This document shows, piece by piece, positions 28,801 through 36,734 of a stretch of 64,000 nucleotides of DNA. The translations under genes were made by a program, and so were the position numbers. Each line of letters starts with the position of its first letter. Within the stretch, counting starts at the first letter, position 1. This DNA is from Bacteroidota bacterium (GTDB lineage: Bacteria; Bacteroidota; Ignavibacteria; Ignavibacteriales; Ignavibacteriaceae): contig JADFLR010000016.1 of assembly GCA_022564295.1 (NCBI GenBank), positions 19,789-83,788 on the forward strand, in the 5' to 3' direction. The notes under the pieces are model-generated. The model worked only from the letters and a program-made list of their open reading frames with translations. It had not been told where the DNA came from and did not search any database.

Positions 28801-29172
28801 CTTTTTTATCTGAGCAGATAATTTTCTTAGTCCTTGTTCATCAGCTTCTGTTGGAACTCCAATAGTCAATTGTTCTTTGAACTCTTGGGCCAATCGCTTT
28901 TTAATACTTAGCGCTTCTTTGTTATCGATACCATTTGCATCCACTTTTGAAAAGTAATCTTTTATTATATCAAGAGGTGGCTTTTGCATTCCAACTAATA
29001 ATCGACAAAGCTTGTCATCTTTTCCTTCAAATCTTTCTATCTCATTTGCTACTTCTTTCCATCCCCTTAGGTTGAAGTAACCCACACAAAAATCAGAACG
29101 ATAGGAAACTGATAATGTATTGTTAAGACCAACTACTAAATTATTTTCAATGTTGTCATAAATTTTAGGCAT
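25840..29172 (-). CDS. PLD-domain SNF2 helicase (defence motor)
   Basis: 1110 residues. The N-terminal phospholipase D-like domain has H138-x-K140 (TLHAKLYLLFRD) and GSSNLT at 158-163, the residues of PLD-type nucleases. A SNF2 helicase follows: Walker A GDVVGLGKT (278-286), Walker B IIDESHNLRN, LLTATPYN, and in the second lobe ISTDVLSEGQNLQDC and QRAGRVDRIGQ. The C-terminal ~250 residues have no domain I recognise. It could translocate on DNA and cut, guided by the methylase encoded next. Related pairings are DrmD with DrmMI in DISARM and the PLD nuclease with helicase of NgoAVII-type systems. It is the first gene of the operon. Confidence 0.88.
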   Translation of the reverse strand: MPKIYDNIENNLVVGLNNTLSVSYRSDFCVGYFNLRGWKEVANEIERFEGKDDKLCRLLVGMQKPPLDIIKDYFSKVDANGIDNKEALSIKKRLAQEFKEQLTIGVPTEADEQGLRKLSAQIKKKKVSVKLFLRHTLHAKLYLLFRDDQITPLIGYVGSSNLTLAGLVKQGELNVDVLEQDAAQKLSKWFDDRWDDRWCLDISDELAEIIDTSWAADKLYQPYHIYLKMAYHLSREARAGLSEFRIPKIFKEELFDFQHKAVLIAAHHLNKRDGVVIGDVVGLGKTIIASALAKIFEDDFYLETLIMCPKNIVRMWEDYVHKYRLRAKVISISMAQTQLPEMRRYRLVIIDESHNLRNREGKRYRAIKEYIGLNASKVILLTATPYNKSYTDLSNQLRLFIDDHQDLGISPENFIKDIGGRIEFIAQYQASERSILAFEKSDYTDDWRELMRLYLVRRTRSFIKQNYAETDEIKKRKYLTFSDGRRSYFPDRHAKKVEYDFNPKDSKDQYAKLYTAEVVTSLNQLNLPRYGLANYLLDPLPFNPTKSEEVLMQNLSRAGKRLMGFARTNLFKRLESSGHSFLLSLSRHILRNYIFIYAIDNNLPIPVGGQEANTLDEFLEDKDAEQTDNNNHIMFEAESYYRLAGEVYKLFETTQKRRFDWIRSDFFDNNLKEQLTSDAVNLMEKLNLGKDWTPAKDRQLNALFEVCTKKHPKEKILIFTQFADTAYYLFNDLKNRKIDNIACVTGDSDDPTKYAYRFSPVSNEKENIKGTEKEIRVLISTDVLSEGQNLQDCHIVLNYDLPWAIIRLIQRAGRVDRIGQKSDKILCYSFLPEDGIENIIRLRQRLGQRIEENAEVVGSDETFFEGDPINIADLYNEKAGILDDEDDSEVDLASYAYQIWKNALDMNPSLQKVIPDLPNVVYSTKALNKSDNEPESVIVYTKTYDDNDVLALVSSNGELLSQSQYIILKKAECNPEEKPLMRLSNHHKLVSDGLDQINISESRIGGQLGKKTSARYRVYMRLDRYYNENKDLLFANDNLKKTIEDIYRYPLKEVAKETFNRQLKAGIDDSHLAELAVSLSDDDKLCIVSEDEIKYKEPQIICTMGLKNES

Positions 29173-29380
29173 AAGAAAAGATTAAACTGTTATAGAAAAT
29201 TTGCCTTACCCACCAACTCAACATTTGTCTAATAAAAATATTATCCGGGATAAACCCCCTCCGGATATTAGGAGAGAAAATGAAGGGTGTTTATCCTAAT
29301 CGTACATTAATATCATACTAAAGATAAAGAATCGTAATCAATTCTTCCAATAAAACAATTAAAAAAGGTATAAGAAATTT

Positions 29381-29681
29381 ATAATAAGTTTACTGCTGAG
29401 ATTAAATCCTGTGTTTGTAAGTGGCTCTAAATTTGAGTTGTTTTAATATCCTCGTGTCCAGGTAATTCTTTAACCACAAATACTGATGCCCCTTTTTGAA
29501 TTAACCTTGATGCAAAAGAATGTCTGAGAGTGTGAAAATGGATTCTCTCATTTAGTTTTGCCTTCCGTACTGTTCTTTTGAAATACTTGCTGGCGTAATC
29601 TTCATATAATTTTATACCCATTACTCGAGAGAATATATAATTATTATTATTTATGTTGTTTACCTTACTGAAGTTACTCAA
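29381..29681 (-). pseudogene. Tyrosine recombinase C-terminal remnant with the catalytic Tyr codon mutated to TAG
   Basis: The fragment retains HFHTLRHSFASRLIQKGA (the HxLR box), then ELPGHEDIKTTQI and TAG at 29427-29429. Beyond that stop the same frame reads SHLQTQDLISAVNLL and ends naturally at 29379-29381. In this family the residue after TTQI is the DNA-cleaving tyrosine (TTQIYxH), so the stop falls exactly on it. The N-terminal part, including the first catalytic arginine, is missing and is replaced upstream by a palindromic repeat (29699-29795). Confidence 0.8.
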
Positions 29682-29698
29682 AATCGTAAATACTGTAT

Positions 29699-29795
29699 GT
29701 CATGCTCGCGAAAGCGGGCATCCCCTATGCAAAAAAGAAAGAAAAAATAGATTCCCACTTTCTTCCGAAGGAATGCCATCGGCAGTGGGAATGAC
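29699..29795. repeat. GTCAT/ATGAC-bounded palindromic element
   Basis: Starts GTCATGCTCGCGAAAGCGGG and ends GTGGGAATGAC; the hairpin CTCGCGAAAGCGGG and the pair ATTCCCAC/GTGGGAAT are visible. It is of the widespread 'GTCATTCCCGC' type and lies at the broken 5' edge of the integrase fragment. Confidence 0.65.
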
Positions 29796-29923
29796 AAATC
29801 TGGATCTTTTTTCTGTTAAAGGTGTTTTTGCGTAACTCCAGTTACCTTATTGAATCTATTCATCATCAAAGTTTCCAGTTTTGAATTAAATCCGGTACAA
29901 TTCTATAGAGTAAAATGATTTAT

Positions 29924-31807
29924 TTACATCTCTTCCCACCCGAGAATAGCATCAATAGCCGTCGTAGTCATATAATGATACCGCGGTCTGGCATTTTTAT
30001 AGATCCTTCTTGCCATCTCCAATCCTTCCGGAGTCTTAGCCATCGCCCGGTAAATCTGCCTCACAGAAGATCGATTGCCAATCTCTATGAGAAATTTTTC
30101 GACTGTTCCATAAGCCGGTTCATAAAGATTTTCCATCGCAAGCGAGAGCCAATTTCTCAATACGATAGGATTGTTAATATCGTTTAATTTAAGACTTGTA
30201 TTAAGAGCATTCAGCCGTTCTTTTGAAATTTTAACCGGTAGCTGTTTTAAGAAATATATCCAGTGATGGGTTGTCCATCCTTCAGTACTGATTTCAGATG
30301 CCGGGGAACCTTTTACCCAATTGTTGATTATATCGTCAACAATATCAAATTCCTCTGAATGCAATTCAGGAAAATTCGAAGGTAATCCTTTGCCGTAAAC
30401 CCAATTTTCTATCTGGATTTTTTCCCCAAGCTCCTTGTTTCCCATGAGCAGATTATCGTTCATGTATTGAAGAAATCCTTCAGTTGTCATGCTTCCGAAT
30501 GCGTGCTCCTGAAAATAGTCGTGCAGAAACGTATCCCATCGCTCTCTACCTACGGTTTTCTCAACGGTCATAAGAAAAAATCTTCCTTTTTGATACGGAA
30601 TAGTTGAAAAAGCGTCATTGGGATTTCTTCCTTCCATATTGAGCTTTAACCGAGTATCAGAGCTGTCGGGTCCCATTCTATCAATCTCTTCTCTTAGATT
30701 TATTTCTCCATTTACCTTCAGCATATTTTCGTAACTTTCTCCATATACTTCTTCCATAATCCTGCCGGTGAGGTAGGTGGTAAATCCTTCATTCAACCAG
30801 ACATCATCCCAATTAGCGTTAGTCACAAGATTTCCCGACCATGAATGAGCCAGTTCATGTGCGACAAGCGATACCAATGACCTGTCGCCCACTAGAACGA
30901 GCGGATATACAAATGTGAGTCTCGGGTTCTCCATACCCCCCCATGGAAAGCTCGAAGGAAGCACCAGTAAGTCATACCTATCCCAAAGATACGGACCGTA
31001 TAACTTTTCCGCCGTAGTCATCATAGCCTCTGTATCGGCAAACTCATATTCTGCTTTATCTATCAGCGATGGTTCGGCATATACACCTGTACGCGGACCA
31101 AGAGAACGAAATTCCAGGTCCCCGACGCCGAGCGCCATGAGGTATGATGGAATTTTCTGAGGCATCTCGAAATGATAGATTCCTTCTGCATTTTTTTCGG
31201 TCGGATTTCCCGCACTCATTATTGCCAGGAATTCAGATGGTACTTTTATTGTCGCATCATAACTGAATCTAACTCCGGGAGTATCCTGCAACGGAATCCA
31301 GGTCCGCGCTTGTATAGCCTGAGATTGGGTATACAAAAAAGGATAAACACCGCCTGCAGTTTGTTCCGGTGTAACCCAATCTAATCCTTCGGCGTCCGGG
31401 CTTGTAGAATAGTAAATATTTACTGTTTTTGTTTGCGCTGTAATATCAACTACGAGTGGTGAACCATGAAGTTTTACAAATTTGCCAATTACAAAAGTAG
31501 TAGGGCTTTGAGCTTTTCCGAGAGTGATTCTGTCAATCTTCAAACCCCATGCATCAAGGTAGAGTCTGTCAACCCCTTTTTTATTATTGATAAACAGAGT
31601 CGCTTTTCCGGTTATGATCTTCTTATCGAAATCGACCGTTAAATTAAGAGAAATATGTTCTATATCTACCTCCCACGGCTTTGAATTCGAATGGGAGTCT
31701 TTCACATATATTTTTTCTTTTAAAGGTGAAGAACAGCTCAGCGTCAAGAGCGAAAAGAATAAAAATATTGAAGTGGCTTTCCAAAACATGTTATGATTAA
31801 TGTCCAT
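29924..31807 (-). CDS. M1 family metallopeptidase lipoprotein (leukotriene-A4-hydrolase-like)
   Basis: 627 residues from the ATG at 31807, which has GAGGAG seven bases ahead; an earlier ATG at 31864 lies inside a dispersed repeat and is rejected. The leader ends in a lipobox LLTLSC, so it is a lipoprotein. The catalytic domain has the substrate-binding GGMENP and the zinc site HELAHSW with the distant glutamate in WLNEGFTTYL. The C-terminal helical domain (about 480-627) resembles that of leukotriene A4 hydrolases. It would trim N-terminal residues from peptides at the cell envelope. Confidence 0.9.
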   Translation of the reverse strand: MDINHNMFWKATSIFLFFSLLTLSCSSPLKEKIYVKDSHSNSKPWEVDIEHISLNLTVDFDKKIITGKATLFINNKKGVDRLYLDAWGLKIDRITLGKAQSPTTFVIGKFVKLHGSPLVVDITAQTKTVNIYYSTSPDAEGLDWVTPEQTAGGVYPFLYTQSQAIQARTWIPLQDTPGVRFSYDATIKVPSEFLAIMSAGNPTEKNAEGIYHFEMPQKIPSYLMALGVGDLEFRSLGPRTGVYAEPSLIDKAEYEFADTEAMMTTAEKLYGPYLWDRYDLLVLPSSFPWGGMENPRLTFVYPLVLVGDRSLVSLVAHELAHSWSGNLVTNANWDDVWLNEGFTTYLTGRIMEEVYGESYENMLKVNGEINLREEIDRMGPDSSDTRLKLNMEGRNPNDAFSTIPYQKGRFFLMTVEKTVGRERWDTFLHDYFQEHAFGSMTTEGFLQYMNDNLLMGNKELGEKIQIENWVYGKGLPSNFPELHSEEFDIVDDIINNWVKGSPASEISTEGWTTHHWIYFLKQLPVKISKERLNALNTSLKLNDINNPIVLRNWLSLAMENLYEPAYGTVEKFLIEIGNRSSVRQIYRAMAKTPEGLEMARRIYKNARPRYHYMTTTAIDAILGWEEM

Positions 31808-31857
31808 TCCTGACTCCTCAGTATTATGATTGCCTATTATTCTAATAAAATTTTTTC

Positions 31858-32030
31858 TAACCATATGATTAGGTAGTTTTATAGAAAACTACAAACATAA
31901 ATTTGAAATTGAAAGAATATTTCTTAATATCCTCTGAATAGTATGGATATCTAGCAGTTCTGGTGAAATATCATTAACCTTGTGATGATATGTACGATCT
32001 TCATATCCGTACCATATCTAAAAATTATAA
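31858..32030. repeat. Dispersed repeat copy A (~173 bp), left of the gamma-glutamyl cluster
   Basis: Begins with the small palindrome CTAACCATATGATTAG and continues with GGTAGTTTTATAGAAAACTA and TATTTCTTAATATCCTCTGA. The same order, about 80-90% identical by eye, recurs in direct orientation at 38169-38340. Confidence 0.8.
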
Positions 32031-32117
32031 TAGGTGTTTCCTAATGTTAAACTTGTAACTGTATCTTAATATCATTTTCTAAATTCATCTCCGGCTGTAC
32101 CTTACCACCATATCTTG

Positions 32118-32229
32118 ACCTGCCTATGGAAGGCCTTCCGCCAGCCAGTATAGTAGTCAACAGAAAGGGGTTAACATATTTTCAAACCTGCCTGCAGGTG
32201 CTAAACACGTTCCTTTAGGATAGGCAGGT
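32118..32229. repeat. Palindrome cluster and dispersed repeat copy 2
   Basis: Contains AGTCAACAGAAAGG then GTTAACATATTTT (32154-32181), shared with 10331-10357, followed by the arms ACCTGCCT (32186-32193) and AGGCAGGT (32222-32229). The CCTGCC/GGCAGG palindrome family also occurs at 42083-42100 and 62494-62525. Confidence 0.6.
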
Positions 32230-32340
32230 GCAACTTAAATAAATTAGTTATACGTTCAATTAGTTCTTGTACTAATAGTTTTTTCAGCCTGTCTAATGGT
32301 CACACCTTAGGAGCATTGGTTAAGCCTACCTTGCAAATGA

Positions 32341-33804
32341 TTATTCGTTGGCTATAAAAACCGATTTAAGCTCGCTGTAATGTTCAAGTGCAACCATGCC
32401 TTGTTCACGACCCATGCCGCTTTGTTTCATTCCGCCAAAGGGTGCTTCGATATGCACACTGCTGCTGCTGTTGATAGAAATCATTCCTGTTTCAAACGCC
32501 CGGGCAACACGTAAGGCCCTGCTTACATCCCTTGTCCAGATTGAGCCTGATAATCCATACACGCTGTTATTGGCAAGTGTAACGGCTTCCTCTTCTGTTT
32601 TAAACGGCATAATACAGACAACCGGTCCAAAAATTTCTTCTTGCATTATACGCATATCTGCATTAACTTTAACATAAACAGCCGGTGTTAGATAATTTCC
32701 ATTGGCAAGCACACCGTCCTCTGGGATATCACCACCGCATAGCCTTTCAGCACCTTCCTTATCACCCACATCCAGATAGTTACAAACGGACTTGCGCTGC
32801 TGGGATGTAATTAACGGACCCATCTCTGTTTCTTCTAAATTCGTAGGGCCGATTTTCATCGCTTTTGTACGGTCCACAAATTGTGTAACAAATAAATCAA
32901 ATATCTTTTCTTCTACTAGAAATCGGCTGCGTGAGCAGCAGTCCTGTCCGGCATTATCAAAAGCGGAAAACAGGGAAGATTCAATACATATTTCGAGCTC
33001 CGTATCGGCAAAAACAATATTAGCAGATTTGCCGCCCAGTTCGAGCGATACCCGTTTGATACCATCGGCTGCAACCTTCATTATATGTTTACCGATTTCT
33101 GTTGAGCCGGTAAAAGATATTTTTCGGATAAGAGGATGGGCGATGAGCGCTTCACCTGTTAAACTTCCCGGACCCGCTAAAACATTTACAACTCCGGATG
33201 GAATCCCGGCTTCAACAGTCAGATCGGCCAGAGCCAAAGCACTTAACGGGGTAACACCAGCCGGTTTTATAACCACGCAATTTCCCATTGCCAGTGCCGG
33301 TGCCACTTTCCAACTGGTGATCAAAAACGGGAAGTTCCAGGGTGTTATAAGTGCACACACTCCAAGTGGTTCGCGAAACGTCAACAAGCTGCCATCGGCT
33401 GCACCGGGTATTGTCTGACCATAAATTTTATTCACTGCGCCCGCATAATATTCAAAACAGTTTGCAGCGGCTGCAATCTCTCCTTTGGCAGCGTTGATTG
33501 GCTTCCCGGCATTTTGTGATTCCAGTTTTGCAAGGTAATCAAGTTTATCCCTGATAAGATCGGCTACTTTTTGCAGTAGCTGTCCCCGGGTTCGTGAATT
33601 CATTGATTTCCACGTACCCTTTATAAATCTTTGATGAGCTATTTCAACAGTATGCTCAACATCCGTAACGGAAGCCTGCGCCACCGTGGCAATTTTTTTT
33701 CCATTTGACGGATCAAATATTTCTGTAACATCGCCTGCGCTGCCCTTTACACGAACGCCATCAATGGACAATCCCTCAAATGCAATATCGTTTCTGTTAG
33801 ACAT
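32341..33804 (-). CDS. Aldehyde dehydrogenase of a gamma-glutamyl pathway
   Basis: 487 residues, NAD(P)-dependent aldehyde dehydrogenase. Visible motifs: NFPFLITSWKVAPALAMGN for cofactor entry, FTGSTEIG for nucleotide binding, the general base in SLELGGKSANIVF, and the catalytic cysteine in NAGQDCCSRSR (about residue 286). The family includes PuuC-type gamma-glutamyl-aminobutyraldehyde dehydrogenases. It is the last gene of a four-gene cluster with an SDR (34 bp upstream), a glutamine-synthetase-like ligase and an amidotransferase. It would oxidise the gamma-glutamylated aldehyde to its acid. Confidence 0.88.
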   Translation of the reverse strand: MSNRNDIAFEGLSIDGVRVKGSAGDVTEIFDPSNGKKIATVAQASVTDVEHTVEIAHQRFIKGTWKSMNSRTRGQLLQKVADLIRDKLDYLAKLESQNAGKPINAAKGEIAAAANCFEYYAGAVNKIYGQTIPGAADGSLLTFREPLGVCALITPWNFPFLITSWKVAPALAMGNCVVIKPAGVTPLSALALADLTVEAGIPSGVVNVLAGPGSLTGEALIAHPLIRKISFTGSTEIGKHIMKVAADGIKRVSLELGGKSANIVFADTELEICIESSLFSAFDNAGQDCCSRSRFLVEEKIFDLFVTQFVDRTKAMKIGPTNLEETEMGPLITSQQRKSVCNYLDVGDKEGAERLCGGDIPEDGVLANGNYLTPAVYVKVNADMRIMQEEIFGPVVCIMPFKTEEEAVTLANNSVYGLSGSIWTRDVSRALRVARAFETGMISINSSSSVHIEAPFGGMKQSGMGREQGMVALEHYSELKSVFIANE

Positions 33805-33838
33805 TTTTCTATTCTCCTTTACAGGAATAATATAAACG

Positions 33839-34612
33839 TTATTCCGGTGTTACATAAGCCGATGAAATACCACCATCAACCATAAACTCAGTCCCCGTCA
33901 CAAATGATGATTCGTCCGATGCCAGATACAATGCAGCCTGAGCCATCTCTTTAGCCAGACCAAAACGCCCCATTGGAACGTGAACCAGACGGCGTTGTTT
34001 CTTCTCTTCCGTATCCAGGAATTTCATTAATAATTCTGTTTTCAGCGGACCCGGGCACAAGGCATTTATACGAATATTCTCCCGTGCATGAACAACAGCT
34101 AATTCCCGTGTTAATGCCAAAACGGCTCCCTTGCTGGCGGTATAGGCAATCTGAGGCGTTGCCGCCCCAAGTTTTGCAACAAACGATGCCGTATTTATTA
34201 TAACACCGCCCCCGGATTTTCTCAGTGCAGGTATCCCAAACTTACAACCCAGAAAAACCCCTTTTACATTAACCGCATAAGTTAGATCAAAAACTTCTTC
34301 TTCCGTATTGACAGCATCATCATCTTTACTGTGCATTATACCGGCATTATTAAACAGGATATCAAGCCTGCCATATTGTTCCACAGCAGTATTAATCATA
34401 TTTTTACAATCGGCTGCTTTTGATACGTCTGCTTTAAAAAACACCGCCTGCCCGCCAGTGTTATGTATTTTCCGGATTGTTTCTGCGCCTTCTTTTTCAT
34501 TGATATCTACTGCTACAACTTTTGCCCCCTGCTCTGCAAACAGCAGACACGTTTCTCTGCCTATCCCACTTGCAGCGCCGGTGATAACGGCGACTTTGTC
34601 TTTTAGTCTCAT
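33839..34612 (-). CDS. Short-chain dehydrogenase/reductase
   Basis: 257 residues, classical SDR. The cofactor loop is TGAASGIG (residues 11-18), with NNAG in the middle, the catalytic serine in NTASFVAKLG, YTASKGA (Y about 157, K four later) and PLKTELL. An aspartate after the second strand (VVAVDINEKEG) points to NAD rather than NADP. Its place between the ligase and aldehyde dehydrogenase genes suggests it oxidises an alcohol group of the gamma-glutamylated substrate to the aldehyde. Confidence 0.88.
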   Translation of the reverse strand: MRLKDKVAVITGAASGIGRETCLLFAEQGAKVVAVDINEKEGAETIRKIHNTGGQAVFFKADVSKAADCKNMINTAVEQYGRLDILFNNAGIMHSKDDDAVNTEEEVFDLTYAVNVKGVFLGCKFGIPALRKSGGGVIINTASFVAKLGAATPQIAYTASKGAVLALTRELAVVHARENIRINALCPGPLKTELLMKFLDTEEKKQRRLVHVPMGRFGLAKEMAQAALYLASDESSFVTGTEFMVDGGISSAYVTPE

Positions 34613-34639
34613 TTTATCCTCATAAAAATCTTAATAATT

Positions 34640-36019
34640 TTAGATTCTTTCGAAGTAACGCTTTCGCTCCCAGTCCGTGACACTTGTATCAAAGGCATGT
34701 TGTTCACTCCTAAAAAAATGGCTGTAATGTTTTTGCACTGCATCACCAAAACTGTTTTTTATAAATGTGCTGCCATCAAAAATCTTTATGGCTTCAGAAA
34801 GAGTCTTCGGAACATGGGGCAGATCATGCGCTCTGTATATATCGCCATTAAAAACTTCCGGTGGTTCAATCTTGTTTTTAATTCCATCCAATCCGCTAGC
34901 CAGCGCTGCGGCAAATGCTAGATACGGATTACAATCTGCTCCTGGAATGCGGCATTCGATGCGCAGAGTGTTGCCGCTTCCAACAACACGGAAGCCAGCT
35001 GTGCGGTTGTCATAACTCCACGCCAGCCTGGTCGGCGCCCAGGATTCGGAACGGTATCTTTTATATGAATTAACTGTTGGAGCATAAAATACCATTACAT
35101 CGGGTGCATGCTTTATCCAGCCGCCCAAAAACCAGCGAAAATCCTGCGAACACTTTACGGGTCCGGCAGACATTTTTCCCGGAAAGAGGTTTTTTTTGCC
35201 TTTCCACAAACTCAGGTGCAGATGGCAACTTGAGCCTGCCTGATCTTCCGAAAATTTAGCCATAAAAGTAACGCTTATGCCCAGCTTGTCCGCCACTTCT
35301 TTTAAGCATTGCTTGTAAACAGAGTGACGATCGGCCATTGTTAAAATATCAGCATAGCGCACATTTAATTCATGCTGACCCAAACCCCATTCACCTTTGG
35401 AGTTTTCAACAGGCACACCGGAATTTTTTAAATGACGCCGCACCATTCCATTAAAATTTTCTTCACGGGTGCCCTGTAAAATATTGTAATCTTCGATATA
35501 CCAACCGGCTGCCGTCAGATCATCATATTTCTTTTCAGATGCTTCCTTGTAAGAGTTCTCAAAAATATAATATTCCAGCTCGGAGCCAGCCATAATAGAA
35601 TACCCTGCGGTAGTTGCCTGTTTAATTTGCTCTCTTAATATTGTTCTGGGATTTATGGACTCCAGTTTACCTGTCTTTTCATTTTGTACATCGCAAATGA
35701 TCAGTGCGGTTTTATCCAGCCAGCTTGCCAAGCGCAACGTTGAATAATCGGGCATCAGGTGCACATCGCCATAGCCGGATTCCCAATTTGCAAAACTGTA
35801 TCCGGCAACCGGTTTCATTTCCATATCAACCGTTAAAAGATATTTACAAACATGCGAACCACTTTCGGCAATCTGTTCAAGGAAGAAATCAGCATCATGT
35901 CGTTTGCCCATGAAACGACCATATAAATCTGTAAATACAACCAACACAGTTTCAATCTCTTCGTTTTTTACCAGGGATTTTAACTGATCGATGGAAAGCA
36001 TACCTTTAATTTCAGCCAT
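34640..36019 (-). CDS. Glutamine-synthetase-like gamma-glutamyl-amine ligase
   Basis: 459 residues of the GlnA family, PuuA/GlnA3-4 side rather than GlnA proper. Visible: GSELEYYIF (glutamate-binding acidic residues), GQHELNVRYAD, FMAKFSEDQAGSSCHLHLSL for ATP and metal, and RVVGSGNTLRIECRIPGADCNPYLA. Such ligases use ATP to join the gamma-carboxyl of glutamate to an amine. The next genes (amidotransferase upstream by 10 bp, SDR and aldehyde dehydrogenase downstream) fit a gamma-glutamylation route of amine or amino-alcohol use rather than ammonia assimilation. Confidence 0.85.
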   Translation of the reverse strand: MAEIKGMLSIDQLKSLVKNEEIETVLVVFTDLYGRFMGKRHDADFFLEQIAESGSHVCKYLLTVDMEMKPVAGYSFANWESGYGDVHLMPDYSTLRLASWLDKTALIICDVQNEKTGKLESINPRTILREQIKQATTAGYSIMAGSELEYYIFENSYKEASEKKYDDLTAAGWYIEDYNILQGTREENFNGMVRRHLKNSGVPVENSKGEWGLGQHELNVRYADILTMADRHSVYKQCLKEVADKLGISVTFMAKFSEDQAGSSCHLHLSLWKGKKNLFPGKMSAGPVKCSQDFRWFLGGWIKHAPDVMVFYAPTVNSYKRYRSESWAPTRLAWSYDNRTAGFRVVGSGNTLRIECRIPGADCNPYLAFAAALASGLDGIKNKIEPPEVFNGDIYRAHDLPHVPKTLSEAIKIFDGSTFIKNSFGDAVQKHYSHFFRSEQHAFDTSVTDWERKRYFERI

Positions 36020-36029
36020 ATTCTATATC

Positions 36030-36734
36030 CTAACTTTTGTAAAATTTTTCTATCCACTTTGCCACTATTCCACTATCTGTTTTCTGATCCATAGTTTTCA
36101 AAGCGGATTCAATCAATTCCGGTTTAATAATATTTCTTCGTGAATTCATGGAAGCGATGTGATACTCTTTGGTGAACTCCGGGTGCTGCTGAATCCCCAA
36201 AACATGATCCCCAATCGTGAAAATTCCTACCGGGCAATGATCATTCCCCGCAATAACTTTAGCATTCTCCGGAAGTTTAACAACCTGATCCTGATGTGAG
36301 ACAATCAAACTATAGTTTTCCAGTTTTTTATCATTCATCCAGGGAGTCGATGAAAGAATTTGAAAGCTTTTAATCCCAATTCCCCAGTCGCGTTCCGATT
36401 TTTCAACTTTACCACCAAGCGCTTCGGCAATCATCTCATGTCCAAAACATATGCCGACATGTTTATGTCCATTCAAAAACAATTTATGAGTAAAATTTTT
36501 ATAAGTATTAATCCATGAGAAATCATCATAAACCGACTCAGGTGATCCTGTACTCAGAAAGCCGGCATAGTCATTTAAATTATTCGGGTAGATGTCTTTT
36601 TGGACATCGAAAACAAACAGTCTGACAGATGGTGCGTATTTTTGGAACAGGGAAATGAACATATCTTCATGATCACCACTTACATGAAGAAGGTCGCGCT
36701 GAACGTTGCCACATTTTAATAAGCAAATATTCAT
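36030..36734 (-). CDS. Class I glutamine amidotransferase-like hydrolase
   Basis: 234 residues with the triad of class I amidotransferases: nucleophile C96 in GICFGHEMIAEALGG, and H-x-E in GIQQHPEF (about 189-196). A free-standing member beside a gamma-glutamyl ligase is expected to hydrolyse the gamma-glutamyl bond at the end of the pathway, the PuuD role, although its sequence is closer to the GuaA-like type 1 group. It is the first gene of the cluster. Confidence 0.82.
   Translation of the reverse strand: MNICLLKCGNVQRDLLHVSGDHEDMFISLFQKYAPSVRLFVFDVQKDIYPNNLNDYAGFLSTGSPESVYDDFSWINTYKNFTHKLFLNGHKHVGICFGHEMIAEALGGKVEKSERDWGIGIKSFQILSSTPWMNDKKLENYSLIVSHQDQVVKLPENAKVIAGNDHCPVGIFTIGDHVLGIQQHPEFTKEYHIASMNSRRNIIKPELIESALKTMDQKTDSGIVAKWIEKFYKS

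Noticed and set aside
22488..29172. Complete BREX or DISARM locus
   Set aside because: No PglZ, BrxC, BrxL, DrmA, DrmB or DrmC homologue is encoded in the window; only the methylase and helicase types are shared.
31808..31864. Longer N-terminus of the M1 lipoprotein
   Set aside because: The ATG at 31864 is part of a dispersed repeat; the ATG at 31807 has a GAGGAG site and leads straight into the lipoprotein signal.
32792..33418. 208-codon plus-strand frame over the aldehyde dehydrogenase gene
   Set aside because: A shadow of the conserved minus-strand coding sequence; the product is low in structure and unlike any family.
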